A stretch of DNA of 5,730 bases, taken from positions 1 through 5,730 of the forward strand of contig JAWLES010000157.1 of NCBI GenBank assembly GCA_041685935.1, written 5' to 3'. Shown piece by piece: positions 1 to 5,262 of this stretch. Under the pieces are notes generated by a model. It saw only the letters and a program-made list of their open reading frames with translations, ran no database searches and had not been told where the DNA came from. Source of the stretch: JAIPEK01 sp041685935 (lineage in GTDB: Bacteria > Desulfobacterota > Desulfobacteria > Desulfobacterales > Desulfobacteraceae). The translations under genes and the position numbers were made by a program. Each line of letters begins with the position of its first letter. Within the stretch, counting starts at the first letter, position 1.

Positions 1-1
1 A

Positions 2-643
2 GTGATGCTGGAACCGGTCCAGGGGGAGGGCGGTGTAATACCTGCAGACCCTGGATATCTTCAGGCAGTGAGACGGCTTTGCGATGAAAAGGGGATTCTT
101 CTGATATTCGACGAGGTGCAGACCGGCATGGGACGGTGCGGCAAACTCTTTGCCCACCAGGTTTACAACGTGGTCCCTGATATCATGACACTTGCAAAGG
201 CCCTTGGAAACGGGCTTCCCATAGGTGCCATGCTTGCATCGGACAAAGCGGCTTCAGGGTTTGACAGGGGGAGTCATGCATCCACTTTCGGTGGCACACC
301 CTTGATCACTGCTGCAGCATTAAGGGTTCTCGAGATCGTGGGAGATCAGGGATTCCTGGACAGGGTCGGAAAAGCGGGCGCCTATTTCAAAGCAAGACTG
401 CAAGAGCTTCAGGAAAAGCATGAAAGCGTTAAAGAGGTAAGGGGTGAAGGGCTTCTTCTCGGAATGGAAATTGACGGAAATGCTGACGAAATAGTGGAAA
501 AATGTTTGAAAAAAGGGTTTATTGTTAACGCAATTCAGGGTAAAATTATCAGATTTGCACCGCCTCTGATTGTAACAGAGGAGGAGATTGATAAACTTGT
601 GGATGTTGTGTCCGAATTGCTGGGTAAGGAGAACCGGGTTTGA
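2..643 (+). CDS. argD: Acetylornithine aminotransferase, C-terminal part (5' end outside window)
   Basis: PLP-dependent class III aminotransferase of arginine biosynthesis. It converts N-acetylglutamate 5-semialdehyde and glutamate to N-acetylornithine and 2-oxoglutarate in the cytoplasm. The visible 213 residues are about the last half of a family usually near 400 residues. Reading starts mid-gene: the first codon, GTG, is an internal Val. Motifs in order, numbered from the first visible codon: EPVQGEGGV at 4-12, the cofactor-binding FDEVQTGMGR at 36-45 (Asp37 should contact the pyridine nitrogen), TLAKALGNGLPIGAM at 63-77 with Lys66 as the expected Schiff-base lysine, and STFGGTPL at 94-101, whose Thr should bind the cofactor phosphate. 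The C-terminal small domain contains VRGEGLLLGMEI and the substrate-side IIRFAPPLIVTEEEID. The stop codon overlaps the argF start (TTGA), so the two are probably translationally coupled. Some ArgD enzymes also serve as succinyl-diaminopimelate aminotransferase in lysine synthesis; sequence alone cannot exclude that here. Confidence 0.97.
   Translation: MMLEPVQGEGGVIPADPGYLQAVRRLCDEKGILLIFDEVQTGMGRCGKLFAHQVYNVVPDIMTLAKALGNGLPIGAMLASDKAASGFDRGSHASTFGGTPLITAAALRVLEIVGDQGFLDRVGKAGAYFKARLQELQEKHESVKEVRGEGLLLGMEIDGNADEIVEKCLKKGFIVNAIQGKIIRFAPPLIVTEEEIDKLVDVVSELLGKENRV
626..631 (+). promoter_or_regulatory. Ribosome binding site that fixes the argF TTG start
   Basis: AAGGAG lies inside the last codons of argD, 8 bases before the TTG at 640. 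No ATG or GTG nearby in this frame gives a full-length protein with a better site. This supports TTG at 640 as the argF start, although it overlaps the argD stop. Confidence 0.75.
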
Positions 644-1563
644 AAAAAGATTTGCTATGCCTTCTGGATCTTGAAAAAAAAGATTTTGAAAGCCTTTTTG
701 AAAAGGCTTTTGCACTTAAAAAAAGATATAACCGGGGAATACCGGACCGAAGCCTTGTGGGGAAAACCCTGGGGCTGATATTCGACAAGAAATCCACCCG
801 GACAAGGGTTGCGTTTGAGACTGCCATGATGCAGCTTGGCGGCGGCTCCATCTACATGAGCACCCAGGAGACGCAGATATCAAGGAACGAGCCTGCCAAG
901 GATACTGCACGCGTTCTTTCAAGGTACATTGACTGCCTTTCAATGAGAACGTTTGACCATTCTCTTGTGGAAGAGTTCGCAGCCCATTCCTCCATACCTG
1001 TTATTAATGCGCTCACGGATTTTTACCATCCCTGCCAGGTTTTGAGCGATATAATGACGGTGATTGAAAAAAAGGGCGGCTACAGGGACCGGAAAATCGT
1101 ATGGGTGGGAGACGGCAACAATGTCGCAGCCTCCTGGATCAATGCCGCTGCCGTGCTTGATCTTGATCTGGTGGTGGCCTGCCCTGGTAAACATGCAGTT
1201 TCAGCCGATATTGTTGAAAAAGCCTCTGCATTCGGAGGAGAGCGTATTCAATATACCGACGACCCGGTTTCCGCAGTAAAGGATGCGGATGTTGTGTATA
1301 CGGATGTGTGGGCGAGCATGGGCCAGGAGGGGACACTTGAGGAGAAGCTTGCGGAGTTTGAAGGGTTCCAGGTCAATGCGGAACTTCTGTCAAAAGCAAA
1401 AGATGATGTGATGGTCATGCACTGTCTGCCTGCACACAGGGGCGAAGAGATTGCCGAAGAGATCCTTGAGGCGCCTGACGCTGTTTTCTGGGACCAGGCC
1501 GAAAACAAGCGGCATATGCACAAGGCTATACTGGAAGCACTTATTCAAGAGACTATAGACTAG
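640..1563 (+). CDS. argF: Ornithine carbamoyltransferase
   Basis: Cytoplasmic transferase that joins carbamoyl phosphate to ornithine to give citrulline. The 307 residues match the usual family length. The carbamoyl-phosphate domain shows KSTRTR (51-56) and DFYHPCQVLSD (127-137). The ornithine domain shows VYTDVWASMG (219-228), the SMG loop typical of true ornithine carbamoyltransferases rather than aspartate or N-acetylornithine carbamoyltransferases, and the catalytic HCLPAHRGEE (261-270). The TTG start overlaps the argD stop by 4 bases and has a good AAGGAG 8 bases upstream. Two oddities are visible. A near-perfect palindrome lies about 50 bases into the gene (689-710). The last codons (QETID and the TAG stop) fall within a 7-base repeat array that continues into the gap before argG. 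An anabolic role is inferred from the argD/argG/argH neighbours; a catabolic enzyme would be expected next to arcA or arcC. Confidence 0.98.
   Translation: MKKDLLCLLDLEKKDFESLFEKAFALKKRYNRGIPDRSLVGKTLGLIFDKKSTRTRVAFETAMMQLGGGSIYMSTQETQISRNEPAKDTARVLSRYIDCLSMRTFDHSLVEEFAAHSSIPVINALTDFYHPCQVLSDIMTVIEKKGGYRDRKIVWVGDGNNVAASWINAAAVLDLDLVVACPGKHAVSADIVEKASAFGGERIQYTDDPVSAVKDADVVYTDVWASMGQEGTLEEKLAEFEGFQVNAELLSKAKDDVMVMHCLPAHRGEEIAEEILEAPDAVFWDQAENKRHMHKAILEALIQETID
689..710 (+). repeat. Near-perfect palindrome inside the 5' part of argF
   Basis: The arms AAAGCCTTTT (689-698) and AAAAGGCTTT (701-710) are exact reverse complements around a 2-base centre. In RNA they would form a hairpin of about 9 pairs with a small loop, extendable by two G-U pairs (688/711 and 687/712). 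It lies in codons 17-24, encoding ESLFEKAF. The stem is mostly A-U with three G-C pairs, and only four U residues end it, so it is a poor intrinsic terminator. The palindrome is seen directly; any function is speculation, and A/T-rich Lys/Phe codons could produce it by chance. Confidence 0.6.
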
Positions 1564-1584
1564 AAACAAGAGACAAGAGATTGG
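1543..1584 (+). repeat. Left heptad-repeat array spanning the argF stop codon
   Basis: About six tandem 7-base units with consensus ARACAAG, four of them close to consensus, start in the last codons of argF and end about 20 bases past its stop. The cleanest pair is AAACAAG (1564-1570) and AGACAAG (1571-1577). Bases 1563-1578 are the exact reverse complement of 1701-1716 in the right array. Because 7 is not a multiple of 3, the repeat does not encode a peptide repeat; it only sets the short tail QETID and the TAG. Confidence 0.75.
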
Positions 1585-1609
1585 AAAAAAGCCCGGACTT
1601 TTATATAAC
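1581..1609 (+). promoter_or_regulatory. Candidate sigma70-type promoter for argG-argH
   Basis: TTGGAA (1581-1586, 4 of 6 to TTGACA) and TATAAC (1604-1609, 5 of 6 to TATAAT) are separated by exactly 17 bases, predicting a start near 1616. The -35 element falls in the decayed last unit of the left heptad array. It is the best promoter-like match I see in the argF-argG gap. The spacing and -10 are good and the -35 is mediocre; a match this size can arise by chance in A/T-rich DNA. No ArgR-type operator is visible around it. Confidence 0.35.
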
Positions 1610-1694
1610 AGCCATGGTGCAGTGGCATCACAACGAAGATCGAAACTTGATAGAAGAGAGTGCGACCTATCGGCAAAGTACAAGTATGAAACCC

Positions 1695-1729
1695 CTTGTT
1701 TCTTGTCTCTTGTTTCAAGTTTCTTGTAA
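1695..1729 (-). repeat. Right heptad-repeat array, inverted relative to the left one
   Basis: Five tandem 7-base units, reading CTTGTYT on the + strand (ARACAAG on the - strand), with the last two units diverged (CAAGTTT, CTTGTAA). Bases 1701-1716 pair exactly with 1563-1578 over 16 bases across a 122-base interval. The array ends one base before the argG ribosome binding site, so any structure formed by the two arms would lie directly upstream of argG translation initiation. Confidence 0.8.
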
Positions 1730-1730
1730 A

Positions 1731-1736
1731 AAGGAG
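1731..1736 (+). promoter_or_regulatory. Ribosome binding site that fixes the argG TTG start
   Basis: AAGGAG sits 7 bases before the TTG at 1744. The next codons give SDIKKVVLAYSGG, the normal N-terminus of argininosuccinate synthase. This favours 1744 over the in-frame TTG at 1696, which lies inside the repeat array and would add 16 unrelated residues. Confidence 0.85.
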
Positions 1737-1743
1737 AATCGGA

Positions 1744-2955
1744 TTGTCTGACATAAAAAAAGTGGTACTGGCGTATTCAGGGGGACTGGATACATCGGTT
1801 ATTTTAAAATGGCTTATTGAAACCTACCAGTGCGAGGTTGTCACATACACTGCGGATCTCGGCCAGGAAGAGGAGCTGGACGGCCTTGACCGCAAAGCAA
1901 TATCCACAGGGGCGGTGAACGCCCATGTGGAGGACCTGAGAGAGGAATTCGTGCGGGATTACGTGTTCCCGGCGTTCCGGGCCAATGCGATCTACGAGGG
2001 CCAGTATCTTCTCGGAACCGCTATCGCCCGGCCTTTGATAGCAAAACGCCAGGTCGAGATCGCTGCGAAAGAGGGTGCGGATACGGTGAGTCACGGCGCC
2101 ACAGGCAAGGGCAACGATCAGGTCAGGTTTGAGCTCGGCTACTATGCAGTGAATCCTGAAATCAAAATCGTCTCCCCATGGAGGGAATGGGACTTGAATT
2201 CCCGGACCCGGCTTATGGCGTTCGCTGAAAAGCACGGGATCGAAGTCCCTCAGACACCGGACAAGCCGTACTCCACTGACAGGAACATGCTTCATATCAG
2301 TTATGAAGGCGGTGTTCTGGAAGATCCCTGGGCCGAAGCCACTGATGATATGTATACCATGTCCGTAAGACCTGAAGATGCCCCGGATTCCCCTGAAATC
2401 GTTGAAATTGACTTTGAAAAGGGAGACCCGGTTGCAATCAACGGTGAAACCCTTTCTCCGGCAGCCCTTTTAAAAGAGCTCAACACCATTGCAGGCAGGA
2501 ACGGAGTGGGCAGGATCGACATTGTGGAAAACAGGTTTGTGGGCATGAAATCAAGGGGTGTTTATGAAACCCCGGGCGGAACGGTTCTGAGGGCCGCCCA
2601 TATGAACATGGAATCAATCACCCTTGACAGGGAGGTTGCTCATATAAGGGATTCATTGATTCCCAAGTATGCGGAGCTGATCTACAACGGGTTCTGGTTC
2701 TCTCCGGAGATGGAGATGCTTCAGAACATGATAGACCACACCCAGAAAAACGTATCAGGCCGGGTTCGGCTCAAGCTTTACAAGGGCGGATGCCACGTGC
2801 TTGCCAGGGAATCAGACAACTCGCTGTACGATGAAGCATTTGCCACGTTTGAGGACGACGAGGTCTATTCACAAAAGGATGCTGAAGGGTTCATCAAGCT
2901 CAACGCACTGCGGATGAGGATCAAAGAGCTTTCCAAAAAAAGATCGGGGCGGTAG
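1744..2955 (+). CDS. argG: Argininosuccinate synthase
   Basis: ATP-dependent ligase that condenses citrulline with aspartate to argininosuccinate, releasing AMP and pyrophosphate, in the cytoplasm. At 403 residues from the TTG start it is a normal full-length type. The N-terminal ATP pyrophosphatase P-loop is AYSGGLDTS (10-18). The second family signature is GATGKGNDQVRFE (118-130), and the synthetase domain contains GMKSRGVYETPGGT (267-280), a well-conserved block. No key block is missing. It follows argF after a 180-base gap and is separated from argH by a single base, so argG and argH are surely co-transcribed. A candidate promoter and the inverted heptad repeats lie just upstream, so argGH may have their own promoter besides read-through from argDF. 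The TTG start is supported by AAGGAG at 1731-1736 and by the family's normal N-terminus. Confidence 0.98.
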   Translation: MSDIKKVVLAYSGGLDTSVILKWLIETYQCEVVTYTADLGQEEELDGLDRKAISTGAVNAHVEDLREEFVRDYVFPAFRANAIYEGQYLLGTAIARPLIAKRQVEIAAKEGADTVSHGATGKGNDQVRFELGYYAVNPEIKIVSPWREWDLNSRTRLMAFAEKHGIEVPQTPDKPYSTDRNMLHISYEGGVLEDPWAEATDDMYTMSVRPEDAPDSPEIVEIDFEKGDPVAINGETLSPAALLKELNTIAGRNGVGRIDIVENRFVGMKSRGVYETPGGTVLRAAHMNMESITLDREVAHIRDSLIPKYAELIYNGFWFSPEMEMLQNMIDHTQKNVSGRVRLKLYKGGCHVLARESDNSLYDEAFATFEDDEVYSQKDAEGFIKLNALRMRIKELSKKRSGR

Positions 2956-2956
2956 C

Positions 2957-4339
2957 ATGACTGAAAAACTTTGGGGCGGCAGGTTCACGGAAAGCACCGA
3001 CAGAATGGTTGAAAAGCTCAATGCATCCATCCATTTTGACAAACGGCTGTATGCCCAGGATATCCAGGGCAGTATCGCCCATCTGGAGATGCTGGCCTCT
3101 GAATCCATTATCACTGAAGAAGAATCGGCTGCCCTGAAAAAAGGACTTCTAAGGGTAAAAGAGAAAATCGAATCCGGCGGGATGGTCTATTCGGATGCGC
3201 TGGAAGACATTCACATGCACGTGGAAAACGAGCTTGGAAAAGAGTGCCCGGGCTCGGCCAGAAAACTTCATACCGCAAGGAGCCGGAACGACCAGATCGC
3301 CCTGGATGTAAGGCTCTATGTCAAGGATGAAATCAACCGGATTCTTCAGTTGTTCCAAAAACTTCAAAAAGAGATCGTCAGGCTCGCAAAGGCAAATATC
3401 GACGTGGTCATGCCAGGATATACCCACATGCAGAGGGCCCAGCCGGTTTTGTTTGCTCACCACATGATGGCATATTACGAGATGTTCAAGAGGGACATCC
3501 AGCGTATGGAAGACTGCCTTGAAAGAACCGATTCCATGCCGCTCGGCACGGCAGCCCTTGCCGGGACAACCTATCCGGTCAACCGGGAGCTTACCCGCCA
3601 ACTCCTCGGGTTTTCCAAACTTTCTGAAAACAGTATTGATGCGGTGTCAGACAGGGATTTTGTCATGGAGTTCATATCGAGCGCCTCCATCGCCATGATT
3701 CATTTTTCAAGATTGTCAGAAGAGCTGATCCTCTGGTCCACAACCGAATTCGACTTTGTAAGTATTTCAGATGCCTTTACCACAGGCTCCAGTATCATGC
3801 CCCAGAAGAAAAACCCTGATGTGCCCGAACTTGTCAGGGGCAAAACCGGCAGAGTTGCAGGCAACCTTATGTCCATCATCACATTGATGAAATCACTGCC
3901 GCTTGCCTACAACAAAGACATGCAGGAGGACAAGGAGCCGCTGTTTGATACTGTTGATACCCTGAAGGCCTGCATTGATATTTATACCCGCATGATTCCC
4001 AATATTGAGGTGAAAAGGGAAAATATGTACAACGCCTGCAGCCGAGGTTTTCTGAATGCAACCGAACTTGCGGACTACCTTGCCGTGAAAGGAGTGCCTT
4101 TCCGGGATGCCCATTCAGTTGCAGGAAAAGCTGTGGCCCTTGCCCTTGATAAAGGATGCGAGCTCCAGGATTTGACGATTGATGAATTTAAAGCATTCAG
4201 CGAACATATCGAGGATGATATTTATGAATGCCTTACTGTGGAGAGCATGATCAGCCGCAGGATTTCGCACGGCGGAACCGGGTATGAGAATGTAAGAAAA
4301 GCGGTTGAAAAAGCATTTTCGGAGCTTGAAGAGAAATGA
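2957..4339 (+). CDS. argH: Argininosuccinate lyase
   Basis: Cytoplasmic lyase of the fumarase/aspartase superfamily that splits argininosuccinate into arginine and fumarate, the last step of the pathway. The 460 residues match the family. Blocks in order: N-terminal KLWGGRF (4-10); HTARSRNDQ (105-113), the first conserved region; GYTHMQRAQP (154-163), with His157 as the expected catalytic acid; and the superfamily signature GSSIMPQKKNPD (277-288), with the catalytic serine in its flexible loop. The C-terminus ends in SHGGTGYENVRKAVE, resembling the usual GGT...VR segment. Related lyases (adenylosuccinate lyase, fumarase, CMLE) share the signature, but the LWGGRF start and the argG neighbour settle the call. 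It starts one base after the argG stop with only a weak G-rich site upstream, so translation is probably coupled to argG. Its stop overlaps the next start (ATGA). Confidence 0.98.
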   Translation: MTEKLWGGRFTESTDRMVEKLNASIHFDKRLYAQDIQGSIAHLEMLASESIITEEESAALKKGLLRVKEKIESGGMVYSDALEDIHMHVENELGKECPGSARKLHTARSRNDQIALDVRLYVKDEINRILQLFQKLQKEIVRLAKANIDVVMPGYTHMQRAQPVLFAHHMMAYYEMFKRDIQRMEDCLERTDSMPLGTAALAGTTYPVNRELTRQLLGFSKLSENSIDAVSDRDFVMEFISSASIAMIHFSRLSEELILWSTTEFDFVSISDAFTTGSSIMPQKKNPDVPELVRGKTGRVAGNLMSIITLMKSLPLAYNKDMQEDKEPLFDTVDTLKACIDIYTRMIPNIEVKRENMYNACSRGFLNATELADYLAVKGVPFRDAHSVAGKAVALALDKGCELQDLTIDEFKAFSEHIEDDIYECLTVESMISRRISHGGTGYENVRKAVEKAFSELEEK

Positions 4340-4743
4340 AATCCCCAGCCCGGATTGCAGTTGCCGTTTTCATTTTCCTGTGTGCCGGACCCGTTTTTGT
4401 GTCAGGATGCGGCAAAAAAGGCCCGCCCCGTCCGCCTGAAGGGGAGAGTATTGCACCTCCCACTGGTCTCACGTACGAGATAAAAGAGAATACAGCCCAT
4501 CTTCGGTGGAAAACGCAGGATGATTCAAATGCGGGACAGTTTGAAATTTTTAAGGCAGAGCAGCCTGTTGAGGGCTGCAACGGGTGTCCTGTGAAGTTCG
4601 AGATGATCCGGAAGGTTCCAGCCGATCAGACCTCGTTCGCATACGAGCTCAGCAGGGGAACACGGTACTATTTCCGGGTAAGGTCGGTTGAATCCGGTGA
4701 CAGGACAAGTGATTATTCCAATACGGTGAGGTTTGAACACTGA
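4336..4743 (+). CDS. Predicted lipoprotein: LptM-like N-terminus plus one fibronectin type III domain
   Basis: A 135-residue protein with a lipoprotein signal peptide: a basic start (MKSPAR), a hydrophobic core at about 7-22, and the lipobox VSGC with the lipidated Cys at 25. The mature N-terminus CGKKGPPRPPEG resembles the CGxKGPL motif of LptM (formerly YifL), a small outer-membrane lipoprotein that in E. coli assists maturation of the LPS translocon LptD. Unlike LptM, residues about 41-133 look like a single fibronectin type III domain: the PPTGL start, a Trp strand (HLRWKT), FEIFKAE, the strand YYFRVRSVES, and a closing YSNTVRF. A CxxC (Cys81-Asn-Gly-Cys84, then Pro) sits in a loop of that domain. 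The start overlaps the argH stop by 4 bases (ATGA). Small lipoproteins of this kind are known beside argH or lysA/dapF in other proteobacteria. Export and lipidation are well supported; the function is not known, and a role in envelope assembly is inference from the N-terminal motif. Confidence 0.85.
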   Translation: MKSPARIAVAVFIFLCAGPVFVSGCGKKGPPRPPEGESIAPPTGLTYEIKENTAHLRWKTQDDSNAGQFEIFKAEQPVEGCNGCPVKFEMIRKVPADQTSFAYELSRGTRYYFRVRSVESGDRTSDYSNTVRFEH

Positions 4744-4745
4744 TT

Positions 4746-5261
4746 ATGCAGGACTCCTGTTGCGCGTATATCTCCATGGGCTCCAACATGGGCGACAGGG
4801 CGGCAAATCTTCGCAGGGCTGCTGACATGCTGGATCAGTCAGGGCCGGTTTTATTTAAAGACCGGTCCGGGTTCTACATGACCGAACCTGTGGATTACAC
4901 CGACCAGGAGTGGTTCGTGAACGGGGTTTTGAAGGTTGAAACCGCCCTTGATCCGTTTGAACTTCTGGATCTTCTCAAAAAAATTGAAAATGCAATGGGA
5001 CAGTTCCAAAAAAAAATCCGGTTCGGCCCCAGGATCATTGACCTGGATATTCTCTATTATTCGGACCGGGTGATTAAAAATGATATACTTGAGATTCCGC
5101 ATCCGAGAATGCACAAAAGGTATTTTGTATTAAGGCCGCTTTATGATATAGACAGGGATGTTTTACACCCGGTGCTAAAAAAAACACCTGGTGAACTGTT
5201 GGACAATATCAAAGGCAAAGACAGAGAGAATCAGAAAATTATACCGTTGAGGGAGGAATGA
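4746..5261 (+). CDS. folK: 2-amino-4-hydroxy-6-hydroxymethyldihydropteridine pyrophosphokinase (HPPK)
   Basis: Transfers pyrophosphate from ATP to 6-hydroxymethyl-7,8-dihydropterin, the step before dihydropteroate synthase in folate synthesis, in the cytoplasm. The 171 residues are slightly longer than the roughly 160 of E. coli HPPK; the excess is a charged C-terminal tail (GKDRENQ...LREE). Landmarks are YISMGSNMGDR (8-18; family YxSLGSNxGD), the pterin-side FYMTEPV (43-49), WFVNGVLKVET (56-66), the hallmark RFGPRIIDLDILYY (92-105) with Asp99 and Asp101 as the two Mg-binding aspartates, and IPHPRMHKRYFVLRPL (117-132). It begins two bases after the lipoprotein stop with only a weak GAGG about 14 bases upstream, so coupled translation is likely. 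No other folate gene is visible here; folK as a lone passenger of an operon is common. Confidence 0.97.
   Translation: MQDSCCAYISMGSNMGDRAANLRRAADMLDQSGPVLFKDRSGFYMTEPVDYTDQEWFVNGVLKVETALDPFELLDLLKKIENAMGQFQKKIRFGPRIIDLDILYYSDRVIKNDILEIPHPRMHKRYFVLRPLYDIDRDVLHPVLKKTPGELLDNIKGKDRENQKIIPLREE
5252..5256 (+). promoter_or_regulatory. Ribosome binding site that fixes the transaldolase TTG start
   Basis: GGAGG within the run GGGAGGAA lies 6 bases before the TTG at 5263, and the next codons give the family N-terminus KFFIDTANIEEI. The closer ATG at 5258 is in another frame and stops after two codons. TTG at 5263 is therefore the start. Confidence 0.85.
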
Positions 5262-5262
5262 A

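Noticed and set aside
1587..1602. AAAAG/CTTTT hairpin after argF as a rho-independent terminator
   Set aside because: The stem has only one G-C pair, the loop holds the G/C bases, and no run of T follows beyond the stem itself.
1647..1673. TTGATA as a -35 element, and the GATAG/CTATC stem in the gap
   Set aside because: No acceptable -10 lies 16-18 bases after TTGATA, and the 5-base stem with a 13-base loop is too weak to call a structured RNA.
1543..1729. CRISPR-like array
   Set aside because: The units are contiguous 7-base repeats without spacers, in two inverted blocks; no cas gene is nearby.
1696..1743. An upstream in-frame TTG start for argG adding 16 residues
   Set aside because: The extra residues (FLVSCFKFLV...) are a translation of the heptad repeat, there is no ribosome binding site before it, and the TTG at 1744 has AAGGAG at 7 bases and gives the normal family N-terminus.
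1564..1743. ArgR operator (ARG box) or tRNA gene in the gap
   Set aside because: I found no paired TGAAT/ATTCA-type palindrome and no acceptor stem, T-arm or CCA arrangement.
1804..2295. Long open frames on the opposite strand, such as across argG (1804-2295) and argH (3149-3601)
   Set aside because: They are antisense shadows of strongly conserved genes; their translations show no recognisable domain and there is no independent start signal.
4560..4578. GCAGCC/GGCTGC hairpin in the lipoprotein gene
   Set aside because: A six-base stem in coding sequence with no following T-run is expected by chance.
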